The translations under genes were made by a program, and so were the position numbers. A stretch of 55,358 nucleotides of DNA, taken from NCBI GenBank assembly GCA_017413085.1, contig JAFPVC010000027.1:1-55358 (forward strand). Direction: 5' to 3'. Of this stretch, positions 40,426 through 49,588 are shown one piece after another. Under the pieces are notes generated by a model that was given only the letters and a program-made list of their open reading frames with translations, did not search any database and was not told the DNA's origin. This stretch comes from Prevotella sp. (GTDB lineage Bacteria; Bacteroidota; Bacteroidia; Bacteroidales; Bacteroidaceae). Every line of letters begins with the position of its first letter. Positions within the stretch are counted from its first letter, which is position 1.

Positions 40426-42387
40426 TTAATCAGTGTCCAAGTCTTCCGGACGGTCTTCCTCAATCACCAGGTTGTCAATGATGAACTGCTGTCGCTCCAT
40501 GGTGTTCTTGCCCATGTAGTAAGCCAGGAGTTTCTCCACCTCGTCGCTCTTCTGCAGCGTAACCTGCTCCAGGCGTATGTCAGGACCGATGAAGCCCGCA
40601 AACTCGTCAGGCGATATCTCGCCCAGTCCCTTGAAGCGTGTAATCTCAGGGTCAGGACCGAGTTCCTCGATGGCTGCCAGTCGCTCCTCGTCGCTGTAGC
40701 AGTAGCGTGTGATATAGTCTTTTGCCTTCTCGCCACGTTCCTTCAGTTTCTCGTCCTCTGCCTTTACCACGTTTTTGTTCTTTATCTTCGTGCGCTTGTT
40801 TCTTACGCGGAAGAGCGGTGTCTGCAATACATATACGTGACCCTTCTTTATCAGTTCGGGGAAGAACTGCAGGAAGAACGTAATGGTGAGCAGGCGGATG
40901 TGCATACCGTCAACGTCGGCATCGGTAGCCACGATGACCTTGTTGTAGCGCAGGTTGTCAAGTCCGTCCTCTATGTCGAGTGCCGCCTGCAGGAGGTTGA
41001 ATTCCTCGTTCTCATATACCACCTTCTTGGTCAGTCCGTAAGAGTTCAGCGGTTTGCCGCGCAATGAGAACACCGCCTGCGTGTTTACGTCGCGGCTTTT
41101 GGTGATAGAGCCGCTTGCCGAGTCGCCTTCGGTGATGAAGATACTTGACTCCTCCTTACGGTCGTTTTTCACGTCGCAGAAGTGTATGCGGCAGTCGCGC
41201 AGCTTACGGTTGTGCAGGTTGGCTTTCTTAGCACGCTCGCGCGCCAGTTTCGTAACGCCTGCCATGGCCTTGCGCTCGCGCTCGCTTGCCTTCACCTTTT
41301 CTTCTATTATTTCGGCTATGTCGAGGTGTCGGTGCAGGTAGTTGTCAACCTCGTTCTTTACGAAGTCGCCTACGTATTTGTTTACCGACACTCCGTCGGG
41401 CGACATGGTCAGCGAACCGAGTTTTATCTTCGTCTGCGACTCGAAGATAGGCTCCTCCACGTTGACGGCAATGGCAGCCACGAGCCCGTTTCTTATGTCG
41501 CCGTATTCATACTTGCCGAAGTATTCCTTTATGGTCTTTGCGATATGCTCCTTGAATGCCGACTGGTGTGTGCCGCCCTGCGTGGTGTGCTGTCCGTTGA
41601 CGAAGGAATCATACTCCTCACCGTTCTGGTTGGTGTGGGTGAAGGCTATCTCAATGTCCTCGCCCTTCATGTGGATGATGGGGTAGAGGGGGTCGGAGGT
41701 CATCTGGTCTTTCAGCAGGTCTTCCAGTCCGTTGCGTGAGATGATGCGCCTGCCGTTATACATGATGGCAAGCCCTGTATTCAGGTAGGTATAGTTCCTG
41801 AGCATGGTCTCCACTATGTCGTCGCGAAACATATATCCCTTGAAGAGCGTATCGTCGGGCTCGAAGGCTATGTATGTGCCGTTCTCGTCCTGCGTCGGTG
41901 CGGTAGTGTCGCTTATGAGGTTTCCCTCCTCAAAAACTGCCGTCCTTACCTGTCCGTCGCGGTAGCTGCGCACCTCGAAGTGTTTCGACAGGAAGTTTAC
42001 GGCCTTGATACCCACGCCGTTCATGCCCACCGACTTCTTGAAGGCCTTGCTGTCATACTTGCCGCCGGTATTCAGCTTGCTGACTGCCTCGATCATCTTT
42101 CCCTGCGGTATGCCGCGGCCGTAGTCACGCAGCGACACCGCCTTGTTTTCACGCACGTCTATCTCTATGCGCTTGCCGGCGTTCATTCGGAACTCGTCGA
42201 TGGAGTTGTCTATGGCCTCCTTGAGCAATACGTATATGCCGTCCTCGGCATGTGAGCCGTCGCCCAGGCGACCTATATACATACCCGGGCGTGTGCGTAT
42301 ATGCTCACGTGCCGACAGTGTGCGTATGTTGTCGTCGGTATATTGAGTCTGTTCTCCCTGCTGCTGCGTGTTTATTTCTTCTTGCAT
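40426..42387 (-). CDS. parE: DNA topoisomerase IV subunit B (GyrB/ParE type)
   Basis: A 653-residue type IIA topoisomerase ATPase subunit. It has the GHKL ATP site ([29 protein letters not shown]), the transducer domain, the Toprim domain ([20 protein letters not shown]) and the C-terminal RFKGLGE. It powers strand passage for chromosome decatenation. I favour ParE over GyrB because of its length and the [18 protein letters not shown] segment; GyrB remains possible. It starts 13 bases after the kinase-like gene, so the accessory genes upstream are probably in the same transcript. Confidence 0.92.
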   Translation of the reverse strand: MQEEINTQQQGEQTQYTDDNIRTLSAREHIRTRPGMYIGRLGDGSHAEDGIYVLLKEAIDNSIDEFRMNAGKRIEIDVRENKAVSLRDYGRGIPQGKMIEAVSKLNTGGKYDSKAFKKSVGMNGVGIKAVNFLSKHFEVRSYRDGQVRTAVFEEGNLISDTTAPTQDENGTYIAFEPDDTLFKGYMFRDDIVETMLRNYTYLNTGLAIMYNGRRIISRNGLEDLLKDQMTSDPLYPIIHMKGEDIEIAFTHTNQNGEEYDSFVNGQHTTQGGTHQSAFKEHIAKTIKEYFGKYEYGDIRNGLVAAIAVNVEEPIFESQTKIKLGSLTMSPDGVSVNKYVGDFVKNEVDNYLHRHLDIAEIIEEKVKASERERKAMAGVTKLARERAKKANLHNRKLRDCRIHFCDVKNDRKEESSIFITEGDSASGSITKSRDVNTQAVFSLRGKPLNSYGLTKKVVYENEEFNLLQAALDIEDGLDNLRYNKVIVATDADVDGMHIRLLTITFFLQFFPELIKKGHVYVLQTPLFRVRNKRTKIKNKNVVKAEDEKLKERGEKAKDYITRYCYSDEERLAAIEELGPDPEITRFKGLGEISPDEFAGFIGPDIRLEQVTLQKSDEVEKLLAYYMGKNTMERQQFIIDNLVIEEDRPEDLDTD

Positions 42388-42400
42388 TACAGTTTTATGT

Positions 42401-43195
42401 TTATTTTCTATATTTTACTATACAATCAATACAGATTGGCTCACCGCTTAATTCGTCTATAAATACATTGGCAGGATGCATATCCTCAAGCACAATGCGT
42501 TCTGAAATATAGTTTACACCGCTGCTGTCATTGTTGCTTTGAAAGCCTTTTGACGATACCATTCTGTCTATTTCTTCTTTTGTTGCCAAACGAAGGCAAT
42601 TTACGTATGGTTGCGTCAGCACTATTCTGAACAACCCATCATTGTCACGTGTAAACCCTATTACGTTCATCGGTGTTTCCGTGAACAAAGCATTATGCAA
42701 TACTATGGCATCCAGTGCCTTTAGCGTAGTGGAGTATATCGAGACTCTTTCTTTAAGAACAGAGGGGGCACCTTCCATGTAATATACTTTGGATTCCGCT
42801 CCCTGCGCAATCATAGGCCCGAATACCTCCTTAAGCATGTTTTCCGAATCGTCAATCCACTGCTGTGTATTTTTTGCCCATTGCTCTATAAGTTCTTCCT
42901 GCAATTCATCTACTTGCCAGCTTGCTGGCTTTCCTTGGCCTGCCGCAGCATTGCTACTTGCTGCAAGGCTCTCTGCAGCGTAGCCTGCGACGATGCGCGC
43001 CCCGATGAGAGCCTCACCAGCCTTGCAGAGTCCTGCATGCTCTTGCTGATTAAATCCTTCAATGTCTGTCTTTCCATCTTCTATGTCATTTACAAGGTTA
43101 CTTATCATGCCAGCCGTTCTCTCCGTGAATCCTTCAGTAGCGATGGCTTCATATATTGCTGAAATGCTGTCTGCCTTATTCATTGTATTGCTCAT
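42401..43195 (-). CDS. Polyvalent-protein-type kinase-like protein, second copy
   Basis: A 264-residue protein. The N-terminal 110 residues are helical ([37 protein letters not shown]). The C-terminal 150 resemble the kinase domain of phage polyvalent proteins: [15 protein letters not shown] with a candidate ATP-site lysine, [17 protein letters not shown], a catalytic-loop-like [11 protein letters not shown], and ICIDCIVKY as the DFG equivalent. It is a relative of the gene at 14261-15082. It overlaps the upstream HNH gene by 20 bases and precedes parE by 13. Activity is inferred. Confidence 0.78.
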   Translation of the reverse strand: MSNTMNKADSISAIYEAIATEGFTERTAGMISNLVNDIEDGKTDIEGFNQQEHAGLCKAGEALIGARIVAGYAAESLAASSNAAAGQGKPASWQVDELQEELIEQWAKNTQQWIDDSENMLKEVFGPMIAQGAESKVYYMEGAPSVLKERVSIYSTTLKALDAIVLHNALFTETPMNVIGFTRDNDGLFRIVLTQPYVNCLRLATKEEIDRMVSSKGFQSNNDSSGVNYISERIVLEDMHPANVFIDELSGEPICIDCIVKYRK

Positions 43196-43811
43196 TTTCC
43201 GGCATTGTACTCTTTATTTCATTCTCTTTCTCCTGACTTCCATTTTCTTCTATCTGAACAAAATCATCTGTCTCATTGTCAATGTTTTTTTCTTCTTTCT
43301 GCTCAGACATTCGTTTCTTTTTCTTATGAGACTTCTTGCCTCTGCTATGTTGCGTACTTTTCTTTTTGTTTATTTCATCTACCTGTTCCGTTTTTTCTTC
43401 CTGTGTATCTGGCTGTCTATTCAGATAGTTATATGACACTACCAAGAATATTATAATACAAACTAAACAACATACTCCTCTTTTACTAAATACAAAATTC
43501 AACAGTTTATCATACCATTCTGTTTCAGTTGTTGTTTCAATGTTATCGTATTCTTTCTTGTCATCAACATCAGAATATAACCTATGACGTTTCCTGTGGC
43601 AAGCGTCACATAATACCACTAATTCATCAGGACTATATGACCATGGATTCGCATCTCGGTATCTCAGGTGATGTACTTGCAATTTGTTTCTTTGTCCAAA
43701 GAATCTTCTGCCGCAATCCTCACATGTGAAGTTTCGCTCTTTTATCAAAGAATAGGAATAACCCTTCCAATAATCGGAGTTTAGCAACTGTCTATATTCT
43801 TCCTTTGTCAT
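43176..43811 (-). CDS. HNH nuclease-domain membrane protein
   Basis: A 211-residue protein. Residues 28-75 form an HNH zinc finger: Cys30-x2-Cys33, QVHHLRYRD with the histidine pair at 47-48, and CDACHRKRH with Cys68 and Cys71. One membrane span follows (CCLVCIIIFLVVSY, about 113-127), then a highly charged Lys/Glu-rich tail. A membrane-tethered HNH domain is unusual. I start at ATG 43811; the longer frame starts at 43838, beyond the transcription start implied by the -7 box at 43841-43848. It begins an operon with the kinase-like gene and parE. Confidence 0.82.
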   Translation of the reverse strand: MTKEEYRQLLNSDYWKGYSYSLIKERNFTCEDCGRRFFGQRNKLQVHHLRYRDANPWSYSPDELVVLCDACHRKRHRLYSDVDDKKEYDNIETTTETEWYDKLLNFVFSKRGVCCLVCIIIFLVVSYNYLNRQPDTQEEKTEQVDEINKKKSTQHSRGKKSHKKKKRMSEQKEEKNIDNETDDFVQIEENGSQEKENEIKSTMPENEQYNE

Positions 43812-43840
43812 ATTTTCCCTGTGACTGCAAATTTCCACTG

Positions 43841-43848
43841 CAAATTTA
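43841..43848 (-). promoter_or_regulatory. Promoter -7 box of the HNH-kinase-parE operon
   Basis: TAAATTTG on the minus strand, 30 bases before ATG 43811. Confidence 0.7.
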
Positions 43849-43949
43849 CAAAACTTTTTTCATTCTGCAAAATATTTTTCCATGCAGTCACGCATCCGTG
43901 CGATTAAACGGCAGTTCAAACCTGACATGAAGCATGCGGTGCATGAGGG

Positions 43950-44138
43950 CTATTGCAACCTTCCCGTAGGCAGGTCGAGCACGCCTACGAAGAGCGTGGC
44001 AAAGATGTTTGAGGTGTTGTTTTGCGAGGATATGCGTTCCTGCGACACGCTGGTAACGACGTCAGCAGATTGCTGTGAGAACAGCAACTGCGGCAGCAGT
44101 GCCAGGCAGCATATAAGGAAAGACAGATAACGAGCCAT
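43950..44138 (-). CDS. Short secreted protein, probably a truncated gene
   Basis: The 62-residue frame starts with a good signal peptide (ARYLSFLICCLALLPQLLFS) and ends after LFVGVLDLPTGRLQ. The mature part of about 40 residues has no clear fold, and coding character seems to stop here, so it may be the remaining N-terminus of a larger secreted protein. The promoter palindrome at 44207-44241 reads toward it. Confidence 0.5.
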   Translation of the reverse strand: MARYLSFLICCLALLPQLLFSQQSADVVTSVSQERISSQNNTSNIFATLFVGVLDLPTGRLQ

Positions 44139-44206
44139 ATTTTAATGAAGAATATAGAATGAAGAATTTACCTAATTGATTGGATGGATTATGACTTTCT
44201 CCACCA

Positions 44207-44241
44207 TTAAAAAATATCGCCAACAAAGTTAGCGATATTTT
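44207..44241 (-). promoter_or_regulatory. Promoter embedded in a palindrome
   Basis: AAAAAATATCGC pairs with GCGATATTTTT around a 10-base centre that contains the -7 box TAACTTTG (44224-44231, minus strand). A -7 box inside a palindrome could mean a repressor site. The surrounding 44139-44394 holds nothing else that I can support. Confidence 0.5.
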
Positions 44242-44394
44242 TCTTTTTCTCCAAATTATCTGATTCTCAGTAAAGGGGTATTTAGCATAATTTATGACAT
44301 TTGGAGCTATTTTACCCCTTACATGTAAAATTACTCAATTATCACAAGTAGCCAAATAATCAGTGGTTAAGACTATACATGCTAATTGTATAGT

Positions 44395-46368
44395 TCAGTT
44401 ATTCAACAATTCATTCACCACCTCTTTCATTTCATCAATAGTTGCGGGCGACGAAACAACCTTGCCGTCTGGACTCAGAAGAACTGTTTCAGGCAGCGAA
44501 TGGATACCAAAGGTTTGGGCTGCAACAGATGGGGTGTCACGACCTTCACCACCCCAGAGTTGTGTCCACTTCAACTGTCGTTTCTCTATCTCATCGCGCC
44601 ATCCTGGTGGGTAATTGTCGCTGTTGAGTGCTATGCTGATGACCTGAAGACCCTTCGGATGACAAGTCTCGTAGATAGATTTTATCTGCTGCAGGCCACT
44701 TATGTCAGCTTCCCTGCTATTCCAGAAATGTAATAGCACATAGCCCTTGCCCAGATACTCGCTTAAAGGATGAATAATGTTTTGCGGGTCTTTCAGTTCC
44801 ACATCATGAAAATCCGTACCTGGATTTCGTTTCATCAATCCTTCATAGTACTCATGTACAGGGGCAAGCAATGGGTGATTGGTGAAAGCATAACTATCAT
44901 CCATATAGGGCTTTAGCTGTGTTGCATTCATTTCACTGTATGACTTAAACAGAGAAAAGGCAGAGATAATGTTGTCAGGATGCCGGATGATACCATCTTT
45001 ATATATTCCCCTGAGGGTGGATAATATGCTGTCTCTCTCTGTCGTGTCTGTTGTATTCCACATCTGTAATTCCATTCTTCGGATATTTTGTAGGAAATCG
45101 TTAGTCGGCTGGCTGCTGGTGGAACTCTTAACTTTACGGTTTGTCAGATCGACTTCAATGGGTTTCCCGTCAACAACAAATCGAACTCTGCCATCTTTTG
45201 AAATAATCTCGATGATTTCATTCATTGGCAACTTACATCTAATATTAAACTGCCCACCTTCAACAGGGTACTCACCCATTCCCTCCATTTGAGGAATTCT
45301 TCTCAAGGTGACACATGACGCATCCAGTTCTGTATGCCCTGTGATAACACACTCTACCTGTTCTGCATCGCTGAGCAACATAGAGTTAAAGGTGACCATT
45401 TTTGACAGGTTAGCCATCGTTACACGTGTATGTGCATAATGAGAAGTCATCTGCTTTTCCTTCAGTTGCTGCTCTTCTATGGTGTATTCATAACCTTCGC
45501 TTTTTTGGTAAAGTGTTGCACAACTCAAGCACAGCATACTCTCGTGACCTTCATTCTTGGTACTGGCAATCAGGGGCAAAATCAAATTTGTCAATTTATC
45601 ATATTGTTTCTTAGACAACTTACCATTGTAGGAGTTACATAATTTATTTAAAACGATTACAGCAGATGTACGTCCCTGTTCTGTCTCACGATTGTATATC
45701 TGGCAGATTTTTTCCACCTTTGCCAATAGATCATCATAAGTAGCAGCATGGGTTGCCTCTCCTCCCTCAGAGGTTACCTGGCTTGCCTTAGGTTGGTAAA
45801 CTGACAGATATGTCTTGGCCTTGGGCTTTTTACCCTCAAACTCATAGACCTCGCCGTTCATATACCATGTCTGGCCTTTCGAACTGCCGAACTTTCCCCC
45901 CCTTTTCAGATATTGGCTCCAGATTAACAGGAAACAGTGGCGCATCCCATCAGGCTTATTGAAGGAGAGCATACGCACATTTGAACCAGGCAGGAAGGAC
46001 AAAGCTCGTCCCATTATCGGCTTTTCACCAATGTTTACCTGAATGCCCGTCAGCGGCGAGTCGCCTTCATTGGCATTGTGCAGATAAATCTCCTGAGCTA
46101 AACTTGCCTCTGAATAAAAAGCACGGTCTAATTTGCAGAGCGACTCAAAGAGAAACATCGGATCGCTAATGCCCTCCATACCAAAAACCTTACTGAATCT
46201 ATAAGCTCGCACATAGGGATTCGTGGAATCTATGCGATGAATGTTGTACTCCCCTGACTCCGCGAATTCCGTGAGATACTGGTGGAGCAAGGCATCACCT
46301 TTCTCCTGTGCTGACAGTGCTAATGACAGTAACAGGGCAATAGCAGCGACAACAAGTCTATTGTTCAT
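44395..46368 (-). CDS. Secreted TlpA/thioredoxin-fold protein lacking the CxxC motif
   Basis: A protein of about 657 residues with a signal peptide (RLVVAAIALLLSLALSAQ), a long middle of helices and beta-sandwich-like stretches, and a C-terminal thioredoxin fold from about residue 520. At the active site, where TlpA/ResA proteins have WCxxC, it reads LHFWNSREADISGL, without cysteines. The rest of the fold is kept (LQVISIALNSDN, FGIHSLPETVLLSPDGKVV). Redox activity is therefore unlikely. The start is ATG 46368 or 46380; both overlap the upstream gene. It is the third gene of the second ECF module and probably its secreted output or signal. Confidence 0.87.
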   Translation of the reverse strand: MNNRLVVAAIALLLSLALSAQEKGDALLHQYLTEFAESGEYNIHRIDSTNPYVRAYRFSKVFGMEGISDPMFLFESLCKLDRAFYSEASLAQEIYLHNANEGDSPLTGIQVNIGEKPIMGRALSFLPGSNVRMLSFNKPDGMRHCFLLIWSQYLKRGGKFGSSKGQTWYMNGEVYEFEGKKPKAKTYLSVYQPKASQVTSEGGEATHAATYDDLLAKVEKICQIYNRETEQGRTSAVIVLNKLCNSYNGKLSKKQYDKLTNLILPLIASTKNEGHESMLCLSCATLYQKSEGYEYTIEEQQLKEKQMTSHYAHTRVTMANLSKMVTFNSMLLSDAEQVECVITGHTELDASCVTLRRIPQMEGMGEYPVEGGQFNIRCKLPMNEIIEIISKDGRVRFVVDGKPIEVDLTNRKVKSSTSSQPTNDFLQNIRRMELQMWNTTDTTERDSILSTLRGIYKDGIIRHPDNIISAFSLFKSYSEMNATQLKPYMDDSYAFTNHPLLAPVHEYYEGLMKRNPGTDFHDVELKDPQNIIHPLSEYLGKGYVLLHFWNSREADISGLQQIKSIYETCHPKGLQVISIALNSDNYPPGWRDEIEKRQLKWTQLWGGEGRDTPSVAAQTFGIHSLPETVLLSPDGKVVSSPATIDEMKEVVNELLNN

Positions 46369-47017
46369 GTAATTCTTCATACACTTCTTCTTTTTTTACA
46401 TTATAAATAAGAATGGCTTCATGTGGCTGTGAATCTTTTTTCAATTCATGCACGATGAATTTGTTGACAAGACGCTGCAGTCGCTCATCAGCGTGTATCA
46501 CTCGTTGCATTTTCTCAATATATAGATTTTCATCCACTTTCGTCAATTCACGTTCTATTTTTGCAATATAGTAGTCCAGACTGTCAACATTTTGGGCTTG
46601 GACAGATTGCTTCCGGGTAACATATCTCTCTTCAGTATATTTCTTTGCCGCTGGCTTGGAATCAATAGTCTTTTCCGTAGTTACGAGCTGCAAATCTGAA
46701 GGTGACGGACTCGGAGTTTGCTCTTTACTGACTATGAGACTATTGCATATAGGCCTTTGTTCATCTCCCTTTGGCAAAACTAGTAACACTGCCGTGATAG
46801 TACAGGCGGCGAGAGCGAGAGAGGTAAGAGCAATGCGCCATGCCTTGGACGCTGTGTGAGTCTTTTCTGACCCCACCTGCTGCATGACGTTGACAAGGAA
46901 ATCCTCAGGCACTTCCACTTCTGGCCGTTTGTCTTCCCTTCTCCGCAAGGCCTCACGCAGGTCATTGGCGAAAGCATCGTTTCTCGTCTGAAGGTCTTTA
47001 TCTTTAATCTCGTCCAT
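46358..47017 (-). CDS. Single-pass membrane anti-sigma-like protein, second module
   Basis: A 219-residue protein with an N-terminal cytoplasmic part containing VPEDFLVNVMQQV, a membrane span at about 60-81 (IALTSLALAACTITAVLLVL) and a periplasmic helical part (YYIAKIERELTKVDENLYIE). The layout equals that of the first module's protein at 24991-25965. It overlaps the sigma gene by 14 bases. The zinc anti-sigma signature is absent, so the anti-sigma role rests on position and topology. Confidence 0.82.
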   Translation of the reverse strand: MDEIKDKDLQTRNDAFANDLREALRRREDKRPEVEVPEDFLVNVMQQVGSEKTHTASKAWRIALTSLALAACTITAVLLVLPKGDEQRPICNSLIVSKEQTPSPSPSDLQLVTTEKTIDSKPAAKKYTEERYVTRKQSVQAQNVDSLDYYIAKIERELTKVDENLYIEKMQRVIHADERLQRLVNKFIVHELKKDSQPHEAILIYNVKKEEVYEELHEQ

Positions 47018-47537
47018 CTTCTTTCTGTTTAATCATTACCATAAGTCTTTTTCGTATTCGGCGAAGCCGCTGTGACAGGGTATTCGGTTCAGCATCCATG
47101 ATGTATGCTATGTCGTTCAGGGAACGCTCCTCGTAGTAATACATGTGGATGAGCAACTGATCATCGGGTTTCAGGTCTTCCACCGCCTTCTCAAGCAACT
47201 GTATGCGCTCGTCGCTTCCTGTTGTAAATTCCTTGTCAATGGTGGAGCACGACATCATATCACTGTGCGACGCAACCTCGTCAAGCTCTATCATGCAGGG
47301 CCTTTGTCGTCGCAAGTGATTTACCGACTCGTGGTAGGCTATGCGCAACACCCATGTAAGGAAGGAGGAATCACCGCGAAACGTGTCAAGCCTCTGATAA
47401 GCCTTTACGAATACGTCTTGCGCCACGTCCTCGGCTTCGCTGCGGTCTGACAACAAACGCATCACGAATCCGAGCACGTGCTGGGCATGTTGTCTGACCA
47501 ACTCGCCGTATTCTTTTTTACTTATCACTGAACTCAT
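47004..47537 (-). CDS. ECF-type RNA polymerase sigma factor, second module
   Basis: A 177-residue sigma factor: region 2 (AEDVAQDVFVKAYQRLDTF, TWVLRIAYHESVNHLRRQR) and region 4 (LKPDDQLLIHMYYYEERSLN, then a helix-turn-helix ending RLRRIRKRLMVMI). It heads a three-gene operon with the anti-sigma-like protein and the TlpA-fold protein. No -33/-7 promoter of the usual form stands out, so self-regulation through an ECF promoter is possible. Confidence 0.93.
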   Translation of the reverse strand: MSSVISKKEYGELVRQHAQHVLGFVMRLLSDRSEAEDVAQDVFVKAYQRLDTFRGDSSFLTWVLRIAYHESVNHLRRQRPCMIELDEVASHSDMMSCSTIDKEFTTGSDERIQLLEKAVEDLKPDDQLLIHMYYYEERSLNDIAYIMDAEPNTLSQRLRRIRKRLMVMIKQKEDGRD

Positions 47538-47644
47538 TCTGTTATTATAGACGGCTTACCTTGAAAAATATGACAGGTTATGTTGTTAAAAAAAGTAAAG
47601 GATAATATATATACTTGGAAATCAGAGGTTTCGTTAGACCGTTC

Positions 47645-47732
47645 TAATAGCAGCCATATTACACTGTAAAAGCATTCGTATTACTGCGTAAAAGCATCCA
47701 TATTAGACAGTAATATGGCTGCTATTGCAATG
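47645..47732. repeat. Four-unit 22-base array, copy 4 (diverged)
   Basis: Four units start at 47645, 47667, 47689 and 47711, exactly 22 bases apart. Each begins TAA and carries ATTA (ATTG in the last) near its end, but the centres differ from those of copies 1-3. The first and last units are complementary, so 47646-47662 and 47710-47726 form a perfect 17-base inverted repeat. The array ends TTGCAATGCCC, as does copy 3. Confidence 0.72.
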
Positions 47733-47767
47733 CCCTTTGAATTGCTCTAAAATAAGGGACGAAAAAA

Positions 47768-47791
47768 CCGACTGATAATGTAATCAGTCGG
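47768..47791 (-). terminator. Terminator of the GNAT gene
   Basis: CCGACTGAT pairs with ATCAGTCGG over 6 bases; the minus strand continues TTTTTTCG. Confidence 0.82.
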
Positions 47792-47841
47792 CGTTTCTCT
47801 TTTTCACGTTAATTACTGATGAAATTCCCTCTATCTCCTCC

Positions 47842-49002
47842 TCACTCCTCTATCTTCCTCTTATAGCTCCTGAGCCTCTTCACGGTACTTGCCTCAAAAT
47901 ACTGCCAGGCTGAGAGCACGCCGTCGTTGGTCTCCATCATGGCAAGGGTCAGCGCCTTGGTGAAGCCGTATTTCTGATACCAGCGTATGAGGTCGTCGAA
48001 GAGTATGGCATTGGCACCCTTGGCTCTGTATTCGGGCAGCACGCCTATCAGGAGCAGGTCAACGGTATCGGTGTTGTGCCACTTCAGCGTGCGCAGCAGG
48101 TGCCACCAGCCGAAGGGGAAGAGCTTGCCGTTCTTGGTCTTGCGCAAAGCCTCTGAGAATGACGGGAAACTTACGCCGAAGCCCACCATCTCGCCGTCGG
48201 GATGCTCCTCAGACTTCTTGTTCTCGTCGAAGATGAAAGTCACAAGGTTCAGGTCGGCAATGGCGAGGTAGTTCTTCAGCAGGTTGTCTATCTGGCGGTC
48301 GGTAAGCTCCGAAAACTCATACAAATCCTTGTAGCACTCGTTAAGCACATGAAACAAACGCAGTCCGTAGCCCTCCTTCAGCAACTGGTGCTTGGTGAGC
48401 TTGTGGGCCTGCAGGTTATAGCGCTTGCCTATCATCTGCGTTATCTTCGCCATCTTCTCCGGCACCTGGTCTGGCACGGTCACGAGCTGCTGCACCCAGT
48501 CGTTGTCCTTCACGAAGCCCAGTCGCTCTATGTGGCGCTGGTAATACGGGAAGTTATGGTTGGCGTGCATGGTGGCCATCACGTCGTGACCCTCTATGAG
48601 CAGTCCCTCGCGGTCCATGTCAACGAAGCCCATCGGACCGATGATGGTGTCCATGCCTTTCGACAGTCCGTATTCCTTCACCCTGTTGATAAGGGCCTCG
48701 CTGACTTCCTCATCGTCTATGAAGTCAATATATCCGAAGCGCACGCACTTCTGCCCCCACAGTTCGTTGGCCTTGTTATTGATGATGGCAGCCACGCGCC
48801 CTACCTCACGGCCGTCCTTATAAGCCATGAAATACTCCGCCTCGCAGAAGTCGAAGGCGGGGTTCTTCTTTCTGTCCAGGTCGTCGCGCTCACCCATGAA
48901 GAGGTAAGGCACGGCGCATGGGTCGTCCTTATACAGTTCCGTGCGGAAGTCTATGAATCGCTCTGTCTCTTTCTTCGTTGTGACGGTCTTTATCTCTACC
49001 AT
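47842..49002 (-). CDS. GNAT-like N-acyltransferase family protein
   Basis: A protein of about 386 residues. The N-terminal part (DFRTELYKDDPCAVPYLFMG, REVGRVAAIINNKANE) and the C-terminal part (LLLIGVLPEYRAKGANAILF) fit a GNAT acyltransferase fold; the second contains the acyl-CoA-binding-type loop (PEYRAKGAN). The family is common in Bacteroidetes and its substrate is unknown. I start at ATG 49002, because the longer frame from 49044 lies upstream of the -7 box at 49026-49033. The gene ends next to a terminator. Confidence 0.85.
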   Translation of the reverse strand: MVEIKTVTTKKETERFIDFRTELYKDDPCAVPYLFMGERDDLDRKKNPAFDFCEAEYFMAYKDGREVGRVAAIINNKANELWGQKCVRFGYIDFIDDEEVSEALINRVKEYGLSKGMDTIIGPMGFVDMDREGLLIEGHDVMATMHANHNFPYYQRHIERLGFVKDNDWVQQLVTVPDQVPEKMAKITQMIGKRYNLQAHKLTKHQLLKEGYGLRLFHVLNECYKDLYEFSELTDRQIDNLLKNYLAIADLNLVTFIFDENKKSEEHPDGEMVGFGVSFPSFSEALRKTKNGKLFPFGWWHLLRTLKWHNTDTVDLLLIGVLPEYRAKGANAILFDDLIRWYQKYGFTKALTLAMMETNDGVLSAWQYFEASTVKRLRSYKRKIEE

Positions 49003-49025
49003 AACCTTTAAGCTATAAATTTCTG

Positions 49026-49033
49026 CAAATTTA
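49026..49033 (-). promoter_or_regulatory. Promoter -7 box of the GNAT gene
   Basis: TAAATTTG on the minus strand, 23 bases before the chosen start. Confidence 0.65.
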
Positions 49034-49079
49034 CAACTTTTCATTTAAATACCGAAATAATAAATAAAAAAAATAAATA

Positions 49080-49400
49080 AAACAGTGGATAACTCTGTGG
49101 ATAACCACATGGAAAAGCCAGTGATAATTATTTATAAATTCCACTTTATCCATACAACATATACATTACATCGGTAACTGAAGATGACAATGTGAATATC
49201 CACACACTTTTCACAGTGTACTCAACACAATTTTCCACAGTTTTCCACTCTCTGTAATCAGGCCTTGATTAGGGTGCAATCAGGGCCTGATTACAGTGTA
49301 ATAAAGGCCTGATTACCACCTAATCAGGGCCTAATTGCAATGCCCACCATTACACTATGTTACACTTGATAATTTACCTGTTTATCCACTTTTCAACCAT
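49080..49400. other. DnaA-box cluster, candidate replication origin
   Basis: TGTGGATAA (49096-49104) is a perfect DnaA box. One-mismatch versions occur at 49084-49092 (AGTGGATAA), 49146-49154 (TTATCCATA), 49196-49204 (ATATCCACA), 49231-49239 (TTTTCCACA) and 49382-49390 (TTATCCACT). A very AT-rich stretch follows (49396-49500). The region has no gene. Genes to the left are mostly on the minus strand and those to the right on the plus strand, as expected at an origin. A four-unit 22-base array (49253-49342) lies inside the cluster. dnaA itself is not in the window. Confidence 0.5.
49253..49342 (+). repeat. Four-unit 22-base array, copy 3
   Basis: Units begin at 49255, 49277, 49299 and 49321, exactly 22 bases apart, each of the TAATCAGG-n-CTGATTA form. 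The 36-codon tail seen after copies 1 and 2 is absent here. Confidence 0.85.
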
Positions 49401-49506
49401 CTATTATTATTATTCTTTTTATTTTTCTATTTTATTATAATGAAAATAAAACAAAGAGAAAAAAGAAAAGGAGAGGAAAAATTTTGCATTTTCAAAATTT
49501 TTTTAC

Positions 49507-49514
49507 TACCTTTG
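49507..49514 (+). promoter_or_regulatory. Promoter -7 box before the small membrane protein
   Basis: TACCTTTG, 75 bases before ATG 49589; it may also serve the large gene at 49898. Confidence 0.6.
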
Positions 49515-49588
49515 TCACCGAATACGTATTCTTATGCTACAATAAGTACAAAACTAAGCAATAAAACAGCAGGGAGGAGGGAAAAAAT

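Noticed and set aside
43882-44130. 82-codon plus-strand frame
   Set aside because: Antisense to a frame with a clear signal peptide; no promoter on this strand.
48202-49011. 269-codon plus-strand frame antisense to the GNAT gene
   Set aside because: Val/Leu/His-rich shadow; the minus-strand gene has promoter, terminator and fold evidence.
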